Source: Nectonema munidae (lineage: Eukaryota; Nematomorpha; Nectonematoida; Nectonematidae). Taken from it: a stretch of 64,000 nucleotides of DNA. The notes beneath the pieces are model-generated. The model was not told the DNA's origin and made no database searches. It was given only the letters and a program-made list of their open reading frames with translations. The DNA is taken from NCBI GenBank assembly GCA_030549495.1, contig JAUIRK010000179.1, forward strand, positions 124,001 through 188,000, read 5' to 3'. The position numbers and the translations under genes were made by a program. Shown here piece after piece: positions 35,205-48,200 of this stretch (positions are counted from its first letter, which is position 1; each line of letters begins with the position of its first letter).

Positions 35205-35690
35205 CCCATATGATGATTATGATTCATTTTGTTTTAAAAGGTGGGTTGTCCTCTTTAGAGGGTGCACCTTCCTTATGGATACAAACTTCAAACTTTCCAT
35301 CGCTTTCTTCCATCTATCCTTCATATCCTTTATGTCGATTTCGTACATACTCATATCCTTTTCAATTGCATTCTTCCATTTCAGACGAGGGTCTACCGCG
35401 CTTCTTCCTTCCATCAATCTCCATCTTTATTACCTTCTTTATCCAATCTTCATCATCCCGTCTCTCTACATGTTATACCCATCTCAATCTTTATTCGTTT
35501 GTATCCATAAGGTTTTGTTGGAGCAATGGTTTTATCACCGGATGCCCTTCCTGACGCCAACCCTCCTTCTTTCGCACCCTGGACTTGGGACCAGGCGATG
35601 GTGGTGATCCCAAATCTTTATAAATCGTTCGTGAACCATGATTGTAAATTACATGTTCTTGATAATGGAGAATATAGCGCAAGATTTATC
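35205..35690 (-). mobile_element. RTE-like LINE 3' fragment
   Basis: On the minus strand a frame reads EIDGRKKRGRPRLKWKNAIE then DMSMYEIDIKDMKDRWKKAM, the C-terminal block (HVxR...GRxxRGRPxxRW...DxxxW) of many RTE-like and related LINE polymerases. HVERRDDEDWIKKVMKME precedes it. Further upstream (35540-35590) GCGTCAGGAAGGGCATCCGG is a widely shared retroelement segment. The several plus-strand open frames here (35170-35607, 35210-35554) are shadows of this fragment. Confidence 0.7.
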
Positions 35691-36214
35691 AATGTCAATT
35701 TCTAATACTTGTATTCAATTAAAATATTTTGATGACCACATATAATCGAAACAAAAAGTATTTCAAAAAAGTGAGATTTAATAGGATAAAGGATAAAAAG
35801 AAATACAAATAAGAAGAACAGCAGCAACCTAAAATCAAATATAATATATCACGTTTTGTTGGCCTCTGCTGTCAAGTTTCAAAATGATTAGATTTGTTGA
35901 AAAAGTAAAATTCGTCTATATCTCAGATTTATTTCTCTTCTTAGCAATCTGGCTAATATTATTACTCTCCTTTGTAAATTTTGTAAGGTAAATTTTCTTA
36001 CTATTTGTTCAAGGATATTATAGAGGCCGTTCAATTCCTTATTCCAGACTTGTAAATTCTCTACCTATCATTGTTACCTATTTTAAGAAGTCACATATTT
36101 CATCTTTATCTATTTGTGCACATTATTTATACATGATAAAACATTTACAATTTATTATTTTTTAGAGTAATGTTTTTCTAGCACACTTTGCTCAGTAGTA
36201 TAAAGCAGCTGATC
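35691..36214. other. 5' flank of the GALNT gene
   Basis: AT-rich. TTTTTTAGAG at about 36160 and TTTTTCTAG at 36173-36181 could be acceptors for a 5' untranslated exon. No TATA or initiator motif can be defended. Confidence 0.35.
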
Positions 36215-39200
36215 ATGATATTAAAGTTGCGAAAAAATCGAACTGCTTTGTTTGCTATTGTTGCATGTGTTCTCATCATTTTAATCCTGTACACTCGCTT
36301 ATACTATTACTTCACTTTTATTTTCCATTCTTCCAAAAACAGCAATAATCTTTCATCTTCTTCACTGTTAACTCAAACTAATAAGGTTTTCTTTTTCTAT
36401 TTTTCTATTTTTCCTTTTTTTGTTTAAATTTATTGACTCGATATATCACTGATAACAAATTTTTTATGCCTGAACGTCCATATTGATAGTGTTTCAGGAT
36501 AAATTGGGATAATTAAGATTGTCAAAAATGAAAAAAACTTGTAGCTCACTGTTTTTAACAAAATTTCTAAGTAATCTTTTCAATTTTGTAAAATTTCTTT
36601 CCATGGGCTTGAATGTCTCACATTAAAAGTGAGAGATCAGTTAATTATTCACTCTATCAAGAGTTTATTTAACAATGGATTACATTACGTGGGGGCTTCA
36701 ATTAGACTGGCGTTATTTTTTTAAGGAGATAAAAATGTGAAGAGTTTCCTAACATTAGTAAAAAATAATAGAGAGGTATCATTATTTGAGAAAAAATAAT
36801 CCAAATATTCATAAATGTAAGTTAATCGGTTAAAATGACTAAACAGCTTCAAAATAAGAAATATTTTCAATGAGAACAACCAAAAATGCACATAATTTTA
36901 AGATGAAAAATACATGTTTGTTTTGGATACATTGTTCTGATGCCAACATACAAGAAGTATTAAAAAGTTTAATGCGTTCTGAATTCCTGTCTTTCAGAAA
37001 TATTTCAAATATATTATATAGTTTAATTTTTTCAAATCACGATAAAAATATTCCTTGTATTTTTTAATGAATTTTAAAATTTAATTGAATTTTTAAGAAT
37101 CCTATCCGGGTTAAAGATTGGCATGATTACGTTGGCATTAAAATGGATTTACTAAGAACTGGTATGATATATTTTTTTGAGAATTTTGCTGCTAAATTTC
37201 TTTGAATTTATTCAGGTCCGGGAGAACAAGGAAAGGCATATTTTATTAAAGATGAACAAAGACATAAGGCTGAAATTGATGCTCTTTACGCTGTCAACGC
37301 TTTCAACGGTTACCTTAGCGACTTCATTTCTGTAAATCGATCTCTTCCTGATCTCCGACATCCAAAGTATTTTACAATTCATTCAAGTTAGATAAAAGAA
37401 GGCTATACGTTAAGGATGATTCAAATCTATTTAAGTACTACCAGCAACCTATTAAAAAGTTTTTCTTTTTTACTCGTTACTTCTTAGGACAATGGATTAG
37501 TGGTTTAATATTTTTAAATATAGACTAACTTTGTTAGATTTACTTTTTTACCAGCAACATAATTTTGCTTTCTTTCTATCAACTTTTACTTTTTTGATGA
37601 TAAGTGACTTATATCTGAAACGATTTATTCACTAATTTTTATTTTGATCGGGAAATTTGTTATTGATTCTTAAAGTTAGTTAAATTTTAGGATAAATTCA
37701 GTTTATGAATCGGTCTTAGATAAAAAAGGTTATAGACAATAATTTGAAAATCTTTTTGAAGACAATGTAAGAGAGACACTAAACTACAAATACAAACCAC
37801 TAGAACATTTTAATAAATTATGTTGAAGAAAATAGATCAAACTTTTTGTTGCAACACAAAGTAGAAATGTCTAGAATTCAGGAAATCTTTCAATGACTAC
37901 TTAAAATTAACATTTACAAGGAACCTTTAAATATGGTGCATGTCATCACACTTTTTGAAGATTTATAACATTTGAAACAGAAAAGTTGGTGTTGCATAAG
38001 TATTAATTTTTAAAGTCAAAGTCGCAAAATTATATATATAGATGGAGTCATTAATGTTAAAAAAATTTACATAGATGGAATTGCGGTCTCAAAGGTGGAG
38101 GCGGAGTCGAAGTCGAAAAATGATAAATTAATGGAGTCGGAGTGGCCAAGTATTTTTCCGCCTCCACAACCCTGTGTAAAAATGATACCCAATTGCCCTG
38201 ACTCGTGTACGCATTAATAATTTTTGTGGTTGCAGTGAAAGTGATAGATCACTGAAACAAGGCATACATATTTGTATTAAAAATGCTCATAGCCGAAACC
38301 AGTCTTTCAGAGAGTGTTCGCTAAGTGATGATGATAAAATACAAGAGATTTCCAATTACAACATACATTGTATGCCTAATTATGAGTATAAAATATACAT
38401 ATATCAATTTATGATATCATTTACAGAAATGTACATTTTTAAGATCTTAATTTACCTATAACATAATAGCCTTTTATTTGCGTTTTCCTAACAATAAAAA
38501 AATAGAATATTTTGGCCAATTTATAACAGGTAATAACAAAAAAATACAAAGAAAATATTTGTCAAAATTCAATTTTGCCTTTTGATCTCTTTATATGAAA
38601 CTTAAAAGCTATTTTGTTCAATGCTATTTTATTTTTTTATCGTTCTTTTTAGTTTATTTGCTTATTAGCTACTTGATAAGTTATTTATTTTACAATTGAT
38701 GGTGATTTCAGATTAATATTAATTATTTTTATATTATATTAATATACAAAGAGAAAATATTGGCATTGCTATGGGTTCGCTGTGGCAGATTTTTCCCATT
38801 TCACAATCATGATAAAGGCAGATACAAGAAAACATCTGCTTTTATGATTCACTTTTATGTCTTGCGTGATTTCTTTGCAGTATATAAAGTTTAATAAAAA
38901 AGGATCCAAAAATCATATTTTTGACGAAGATATTGACAATTATTATCAAACATTTCATTGAAATCAAAAATTTGTTACAACTAAATTTGTTAACCCCTTT
39001 TTGTGCTTCTGATAAATTTAGCGCTTCATGTAGCTTCATATGTTTTATATTTGAAAATGGTTAATAATTTATTGAGTTTTATGCTTTAGATTTTATTTCA
39101 TTGTCGACAAAATTTTACTGTATATATCATTTAAAAACAATTACACTGAAAAAGCAATGATAAAATAGTATTTTTCGAAATTACCTATTATATTTAAGCT

Positions 39201-42200
39201 GCAGGGATGAAAAATACGCGGAAAAACTTCCTACCGTTAGTGTTGTGATACCTTTTCACAATGAGCATTGGAGTACTTTATTGCGATCCGTTTACAGTAT
39301 TCTCAATCGTTCCCCACCACAACTCATACATGAAATCATTTTGGTTGACGATGGATCTGATAAACGTATTCCTAATATACTTCTTTTACTACATAATATT
39401 TATTTTTTCTATTTTTCTCCCCAAAACTTTGCATTCATTATAAAAACATAATAGTCCTCGTAAATGGGAAAATAAAATCTGATTTAACTGTGATTTTTCA
39501 ACAAAGATCTGTGTTTCTATGCTTACTTTCTTCAGACTAAACCTCCTAAATTGCTTATAGTGAAGTCATACCACTTCCAATTCGCTCTTCATACGAATTC
39601 TCTTACTTTCAATCGTCATCTGCCAAATGAATTGGCGCATCAAGCGCTCTTTTTTAAGTCCTAAGATGAAGTTATCCGTGCATATTTATTGATAAATTAT
39701 TTAGAATGTTTAAGGCTAACTATGATGTGTTATAATCGCGCCTATATTCAGTCGCGAATACCTGGTCTCTCTCATTTTCTTCTTCTGTTAAAAAAGAAAG
39801 GATTTGTATCTTAAGGTTGTGTATATAATTATAAGAGAAGAAAGTCAATGGTGAGTTCAATTTGAAGATACAACTCTTTCAAACTGGAATGACCCTGTAT
39901 GGATTTATGATCCTTCAAGCTTAAATAATAGTCTTATATTTTTATTTTCCTATGTATCAATTGCAGTCAAAACAAGAAAATGAGTGCGTAGTGATGTGTT
40001 ATCTGTCCTACTAAACAAAGTAGTCTTGAAAACAATAAAGGCGTAATCATCTTAATTATTTTTTATGATAGATCGTTTTTATCAAATTAGTATTACTGAA
40101 TCCTTAGTGATACTTGTTTTGAACTATTTGACATGATTTCTCAATATTTAAATCATAATCATTACTAAGGTATACTGATGTGTTTAATTGTGCAATTTTA
40201 CAGATATCGCATACAAATTTGAGTTGCAAAAAAAGGAAGGAGTGGTTGAACGATTTCCCACATCCTTTTTGAGGATATTCTTTCTGGATGATCCTTAAAA
40301 GAAATTTCAACGTTTTGATGTTACTTTTTCCACGTAGTCTTTTAGTTTGCCTCTAATGATCTCCACCACCATGATGCGATGTATATTATTTACTGTCAAA
40401 TCAGTGTATTTAATAGCGTATAAATTATTTGAATGGCCAAAAATAGCTATTTACTTTTGCTGCTAAGATAACAAAGTACTGTAAATATTTGCTTTTTAGA
40501 GCAATATTTGACTTAAATTTGCATTGTATATATTTAGTAAAACTACAGGGTTATTCGTTGTTCTACTCATATCCTAGTTTGTCTGTCTATGCTGCCTCTT
40601 TGCATAACACAATGTCTTCTACCTGATCCAAAACAGTTGTGTAAAATTTTTGCAGAAAAATGAAATAAATAATAATCAGAGGTCTCTAATGCAACTAGGA
40701 TAAGCAAAACAGAAAGTGTAACAAAATTCTACACCTTTCCCTGAGAGTACTTGCTTTTATGAAAATACTCTCTCAGTTTAAACAAAGCTTTGTTTTGAAC
40801 TGATAGATTATACTCATATAAAGATAGTATAATCTAGTGGCTAACAACAACAACAACAACATAAGCAAAACAAAAATATTTATTTGAAACACCACCCAAG
40901 CTACATTTTTCGATCTTATATTAGTATTTCTTATACATAATGACGTATAGAAGGGGGTGAGCAAATGTGGCTCTTACAAATGCTTAATCCGACTCTTAGT
41001 TGATCTAATTTTCTACATCATTAAACTTTATATATTTTTGGATGTCTTTTAAAAATATTTTTGATGATATATTGTTTTGTCAGAATAATTATAAAGAAAG
41101 TGTATATTACTTTTTTTATAATCACTTTTCCAAATTATTATTAATGTTATTGTAAGATACCATATAATATTTTTAACTATTTAGGGCAAAGTCAACTTTT
41201 GATTTCTAATAACACTTATTCTAAAACACGTAAATTGTCTTATTTTTAAAGTTTGTGTAAAAGAAGTCCACGTTATTAGGTCAACTTTTTATTAATAGGT
41301 CAACTTATTTAACAGTCTATTGTAAGTAATATAGATTTTGTGAAAGTTTAACAAGTTAACAAACAAGGAGCAAGTATTTAACAAATTTGGAATTTCAATT
41401 ATATGCCTAAGACTTCACAAACCAAATTTTTAATATAGATAAATAATATTGACTCCTCTATTCTGACAAATAAATAAAATAATTGAAAAGCGTATTCTTG
41501 GAATCCTTTAACGAAACATGCATTTGGTTTATATAGATATAATTTTGTATCTAATTTCTCTTGCAAAAATATTTTTTGTATCTAAAAGTCAGCTAATATT
41601 TGATTCATCATAGTATTTGACTAAAATTTGAATAAATGTATTTACTTTGTGTGTTGGATAAAACCTATAATCTATCTTAAAAATATATTAAAGCTGAATG
41701 AAGATTCTGTCCACCCCCGTTTTATACAGAGCACATCTAACGCTGTGTATGTATGGCTCCATAATTTTAATGCTGATTGCATCGTGGATTGCGATCATAT
41801 TGTGTGTCAACAAATGGTTGATATAATAGTGGTAGATTACATGGAAATGAAAATTTTTAAATAAACCATATAAATAACATTTTAATAAAGTATTTCCACC
41901 TATTGTATTGTCTAGGAGGCACTCGATCATTTTGAGGTATTTCCCATAACACTGTCAGCGGACTTGCCACAGATAACGAACGTCATATCGAGGAATGTTT
42001 GTAAATGGATATTTTATTGTCGCGTGTATATTAACTTTATTCCACTTATCTCTATTCATTTGAAACTTGATAAAATAAACACTCATTTTAAAGGTTGAAA
42101 TGGAATGAAATTTATTGGTTCACAAAGAAGAAAGAAGCATAACAATGAGAAAGAATTTAGATTATAGTTATGTTATCTTATATGCAGTTTCAATGGCTGG

Positions 42201-45200
42201 AGGAAACAAGGAAATGTGAATTTATTAAGCATAAACTTAGATGAAATATTAATCACTAAAAATGAATAAAGGTAGTCATAGAGATAGGAACAAAACGGTA
42301 TATGGAGAAGATGAATGTACGATAAAAATAACATTTATAAAAAAATAAGAGAGAAGAAAAGATGTATAGAAACAAAGGATTCGAAAAATTTCTTTTTTTT
42401 TGTATAGAAGAGGCAAGTGGCTTTTAAAAAGAGCATTTAGAAGTGAATGCTGCGTTTTGCGCGTTTTCTTGTTCTTATTTCTGGTGCTCTTTAAACACCC
42501 ATGTATAATATATACAGAGTAGTAAATGGTGCTGTAAACTTTTTTCTAAAGCACTCATTTTTATGCTTTCTGATTCTATAGTGTATGTGTGTATATATAT
42601 TTTGTTAAGTGTAATTAACTTTATCGCACACAAGTGTGTTGCACGTTATGCTAATGATAATAGTGATTGCTACTAATTAATTCAGGCGCATTTCGATATT
42701 ATTTTTCTTTGTTGTAGCTATCTTTATTTCATTATATCCTTGTGATAACTAGTTTTTAAACTTGTGGTATCAAATAGATATAGAGTCGTAGGGTCTCGGT
42801 TCAGGTTTGATTCCTGGTCGTCACTATCCCTGCCATCTGTCCAACTATTCAATATTATTTTTAACTTGGATGCGATACCGACAGATAAAAAAATACATTT
42901 TTATTCTTACTTGAAAACTATTCTAAATCCAAATTATTTAGTATTATTCTAATCATAATTATCTATAAGAAAATGTTTTCTACCGAAATATCCTGCTATA
43001 ATTGGAAAATAGTTATTATGAAGTATATTTAACTTTCTTTTTTTGAATATATAGAAATAATGGCTATACATGAGTAACAAATAAGATAGAGTTGATCAAA
43101 AATAATAGTTTTTCTCAGATTAAATGACACAGTGTTTATATATTTAACATCCATTCCTACGATTGGTCTAATGCCAATTGGTCCAATAAATTTAATATAA
43201 GATAGTTATATGAATTGTTACTTAAATTTAATATAACACAGTCCAATTAGTAATAAACTAATCGACATTAAATCAATATCTAGAATAATCGGTTTTAGAC
43301 CTAATGTCTTTACACGAATTGGTCTATCAGACCAATTTGCATTGGATCAATTTGTATTAGACCAATCATCGTTGAACCAATCGTACTAATCTCATTTAAC
43401 CTATATCTTGAGATAATTTATTTAAATTTCATAGGACACATTGATTTTGGACTGACCATAAAACAGTTATTGCTTTGCTAACTAGTAACCCTAGCTCTTG
43501 TAGTGCTAACGTTAATTTTTCGGCGGCCGAAATATATTGTGTTTTTCACTATCGCTGATTTTTTGTTGGCTCTTTTAAGTTTCTAGCCTAACTCTATTGT
43601 TATGAGAAATAAAGATGACTCCCTATTAAAAGAATTGCTTTTTCCTTCCTTTTTTACAAAAAAAAATTTCTGACTGCTTAAATTAAAATTTCAAATTGAA
43701 ATAAAATAAATTTTTTGGCAATGAAGATGATTTTCCACAATAACCTTAATTATATTTCAATTTCTGAATAGGGTTCTTTGCCTTCAGACTAATCATCTTC
43801 TATTTCGTCGTCTTTATTTGCCAGTCATCGCCTTCATTTTTAAAATAATCAATTTCATCTTTAAGTAAAAGAATCGGAATCTGAAATGTTTTTATCAGAA
43901 TCATTTTATTTAATAACATTTTAAACTTCTTTCTTAGAAAATGTTCACCGTTTATGCGTAGATGGCCTAGCTTAAAAGTCTTAAAAACTGCTTCAGAAAA
44001 ACAGGGTAGCGTTTCAAAAAAATTTTCAAAAAAATTCTTTAAGAAACTCCAATTTATTACGAGCTCTTCCAATCAATGTAAAAGATTTCCAAACAGTCAT
44101 TTCTTCTAGTTGTCTGAATAAATAAATACCTTCAGCAGTGTTTTTGAGTAGAGAATTTGAATTGATACGGTAACACTTGTTGCCAACATTGGTTGAGTAC
44201 ACTAATACAGCAATACCTTCAAATCGATCTACTTTCAGGCAATGCCATTGCTTGAAAAAATTAAACTTGATTAACTTTAAATTTAACGGTTATTGACTGT
44301 AGTTTGTTAATGTTAATCTATAATGCTTAAGGCAAAATAACTTAATTTAAAAAATAAACTTCAAATTCAAGCTAAATTGATGTTATTATAATCATAAAAA
44401 TTGATCCAATACTTTGAATCGTTTTCTTGCGTTAGCTTATGCTAAGTATTGTATTTTATAAAATTTAATTGTTATTATTTTTTATGAATTGTAATCTTTA
44501 TATTTAAAGAATATTGTTTACAATATATTTAGCTTTCTTAAAAAAGCAATTGGATAACTTTGTTGCAAAAAATCTACCAAAAGTTCGCGTTTTACGAGAT
44601 CCAGTGCGACATGGCCTTATCTCCGCGAGATTAATTGGCGCTAGGAATGCAACAGGTGAAGTGTTGCTATTTTTGGACTCGCATGTTGAAGCTAACGTTA
44701 ACTGGCTTCCTCCACTGCTTGGTAGTCTTTTATTCTTTTTTCATATTTTGAATTAGAACATCCAAATAATGCATAATCGGAGTCTAGTATTTGCAGTATT
44801 TTATTTTTTATGTGATAAAGCAGAACATCCTGGCTGCCGCTATTGAAGCTTCATTATTTTGATATTTTTGTACAATATTCTTTGAGTAAACTTTCAAATC
44901 CGAAAAATAATATAAAATATTGTGGATGAATGAATTTCACCTTCTGCAACCAAACAAAATAATTTTCTCACGTCTGTTTGAATTACTTTAATTTATAAAC
45001 AGACTTGTTAACCCTTTATTTTATAATGTTGGTCTCTAGCATTATTCGACATTTATAATCTAAAAGATTTAACTCTCATTCCCCAGGTATATTACTTTTA
45101 TATTCAGATAAGTCGAAGTACAAAAAACGATGAACTTTTTTCACATAGAGTTACCTTTTTATTTGCTGAACAGTTTTAATTTTCGCTCTAAAAATTTCGA

Positions 45201-48200
45201 ATATTTATGGTATTGGAAAAGTGAAGATACGAAAAGTGTAATTATTAATTTTAATTTCTAGTTTTTAGCTGTTTTACAAAATAACGTTATTAAACTAATA
45301 TTTTTAGCTCAAAGGTAAAATTGTTGAGTTTTTTTAGGAAAAAAGCTGCATAATTGGCATAGAATTTAGAGTTTTTAAGTTAACATTTTAATTTAAATAA
45401 TTTCATAATTTAGGGCCAATATTTATATTTCTTTCGTCAGCTTTCAATAATGATAGCTAAGGCGAAGTTAGTGCACATAATCAATGCCCGCGCTAAGCAA
45501 AAATGGGGGGGGGGGGGGGGGTGCCGCATTGGAGCGCTAATTTTTGAACTATCAGATTAATCTCCTTCAAGGCGAAAAGAAAACACATGATGTATTTGTC
45601 AAGCCATATCTATACAGATTACATTTTCATGAAAGAAATTATTATGAATGCTAGATGTTTGTCATATTTTTTAGAGTAATGAAAAATTTTTTATAGGAGC
45701 TTGAAAATTAGCTAAAGAAATAGTTGGGGGCTTGTGCCCTAAAATTTAATAGGTAGCGCGGGCTCTGCACATAATGTACAAAAGAGGAATGTAAAAGATA
45801 ATATTTATTTTCTTGACTTTACACAAAAAAGAGAAAATACAACTTTAATATGACTTCAACACACCACATCTTATTTCATCCCACTTTATCCTGGCTTTTA
45901 TCTCCTTAATGCAAGTAATTTTATATTTTCATTTACATTTCACACACACAGATCCCACAACAACATGTAGTTGAATCATCAATGAACGAAAAAAATTTAC
46001 GTTAAAAATTTTAAATCGTCCTTATTTCATTCACTTTATTGACTGGAAAAAAACAAAAATGTGACTGAAAAAAATTGTCTTTATAAAACACTATTTAATT
46101 AAATAAAAATTTATTTTACAAAGTTGAGCTCACAACATGTTAAATATCATAATTATAACTCATGAGCAGGTATTTACAAACATTATCATTATTGAAATTT
46201 TGATTTTTATTTAATATGTTGTTGAGCATAGAAAAAGGCTAACATCTCACTTTTTCTTTTTATAATTTTCTCAATGTCGTTATCTTCCAATCTTTTACTT
46301 ATGTATTTATATAAAGTACAAACATCATTGAGTATGTTCATTTGTGATATATCTTCATCTTCCATAACGTTAAGAGGTTGAACACGAGAGACAACTCCTC
46401 ATATTTTTAGCCACAATCTTTTTTAACCCTCAAAAGGATAAAGACATCTACTGCTATATCTACTATATGCTTTCAGAATACATTAGCCTTCATTTTTCAT
46501 TTCCCAATCAAATCCATCAAAGGTTTATTTATACTCTAAAATTTTCTTTTAAATATTCAGCTAGAGAAAAACAACAACTGCTTTCTTCGCTTTATCAATT
46601 ATAAGTCCATCTTTAGAAAAGTCTTGAACACTTTTTTTGACTTCAATCAATTTTTCAGCATTCCAAAACGCTATTTTTATCCAGGATGCCCATCTAGTTA
46701 CAGTAGTTTCAGTGGTAAACAGATTTTGTTGAAAAATATTTGTCTTTTTTTATTCTTGACTATTAACATTTTGACACTGGCTATCAAATTATTGATAAAT
46801 GTGCAACACAGAAAACATGAAACACACATGGATACAAAATTTTTAAAGTTTTCAAGCTTTTTTCATGTAAGTAGGTGCATAACTTATGAGAAGTACGAAA
46901 TTTTCTTTATGTATTTCTAAATACTTTATTTTATCGTCAACTATTTGAGTTATTTTTTGACATGCCGAAAACTGAATAATATACGTTTACAGGTATATCA
47001 ATTAAAAGGACAAACTGTAGTAAGCATGATTACTCTATTTTATTACGCAAAAGTAAAAATAATTATCATCCTTATTTAGTGAGGCCGGACGGCTAGCGCT
47101 TTTGCCCGCTTTATTATGCTACTAGTAGGTTGGATATTATATTATATAAAATTTTAAAACCACTCTTACTCAAAGTTTGACATGTTATTTTATAAATGAT
47201 ACTAAAAGGAAAAATCATTTATATTATTTATTTTTTGTATCTCTTGGTACACAATAACGTTATTTTTAACAATTAACCCGTATTTATTTGCGAAAAAATC
47301 CTTTTAATATTAATAGAATCAAAATTCGTTATCTTGATCTCCCGTCCTATACGATATCTTAAGCATTCACGCTTTTTTACTGATTTGTTCTCAAAATTTT
47401 AGATCCTATTGCAATAAATGCGAGCGTAGTGGTTTGTCCATTTATCGATGTTATAGCCTTCGACACTTTTGAGTATCGCTTACAAGATAGTGGAGCACGT
47501 GGTTCATTCGACTGGAGTCTCTACTACAAAAGACTTCCTCTCTTCCTTTCAGCCCTTTTGAATCCTTCTAAGCCCTTTGAGTAAGTTAGGATTTTTATGT
47601 AGATTTAATGAAGGCTATCTGGATCAAATTTCTTTATTTCATTCATTTTTTTATAGTTCCCTAGACTATGAATAATATTATTTTATATTTTTTGTAATCA
47701 ATAGTTTTGGATGTATTAAATAATATTAGTTTTTTCTATTACCAGCAATGCCTTACATGCTGAACTCTGATCATTTAGAGCAGGATTCCCGAGTTTTCTT
47801 TCATCCTTTGCCTTTTAATTCTGATGTCCCCTATATGCATGTGTGTATATTTATATCAGAGACACATTGTAACTATTTTTTCAACTATTTCTCTCTACCA
47901 CTTCAAGAGTTTTTTCACACTAATAAATGTATACTCTTTTGGCATATCAAATATTTTTGTTGATAAAAACTTTAATTAAAAAACTCAATGATTAATTCGT
48001 TGATCTGATTAAATAAAAAATTTTAAACAATATTTTATCAAATCAAATAACGCTACAGTCGAACCAATTATTTTTCTTTTCTTGAATACATTTTGACTAT
48101 TCAAATGAAGTGCATAAGAATCTGGGGTCTAATTGGCCAAAATTCAATTAATTTCAACCATTCACATTCATTGTGAGCGAGATGAGTTACTGGATATAGC

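Larger units (their letters stand above)
39366..44532. other. GALNT intron 4 (5.2 kb)
   Basis: AT-rich. It holds the SINE-like copy at 42763-42900, a stretch of repeated ATTGGTCTAAT-like motifs (43150-43400) and, on the minus strand at 44072-43800, a 90-codon frame with no recognised family that may be a transposon piece. The short open frames at 40104, 40773, 41628 and 41688 look like noise. Confidence 0.45.

Noticed and set aside
35170-35607. Overlapping plus-strand open frames that look like a membrane protein
   Set aside because: The minus strand of the same region encodes a recognisable LINE C-terminal block; the plus frames are its shadows.
39261-39443. Alternative frame overlapping GALNT exon 4
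   Set aside because: The overlapping frame encodes the conserved catalytic-domain start, which is the real exon.
42763-42815. True tRNA gene
   Set aside because: Only a weak B box; no acceptor stem pairing or anticodon arm. It fits better as a SINE head.
46624-46920. 98-codon frame with hydrophobic stretches
   Set aside because: It overlaps a minus-strand hAT block (TRWASW) and has no family of its own.
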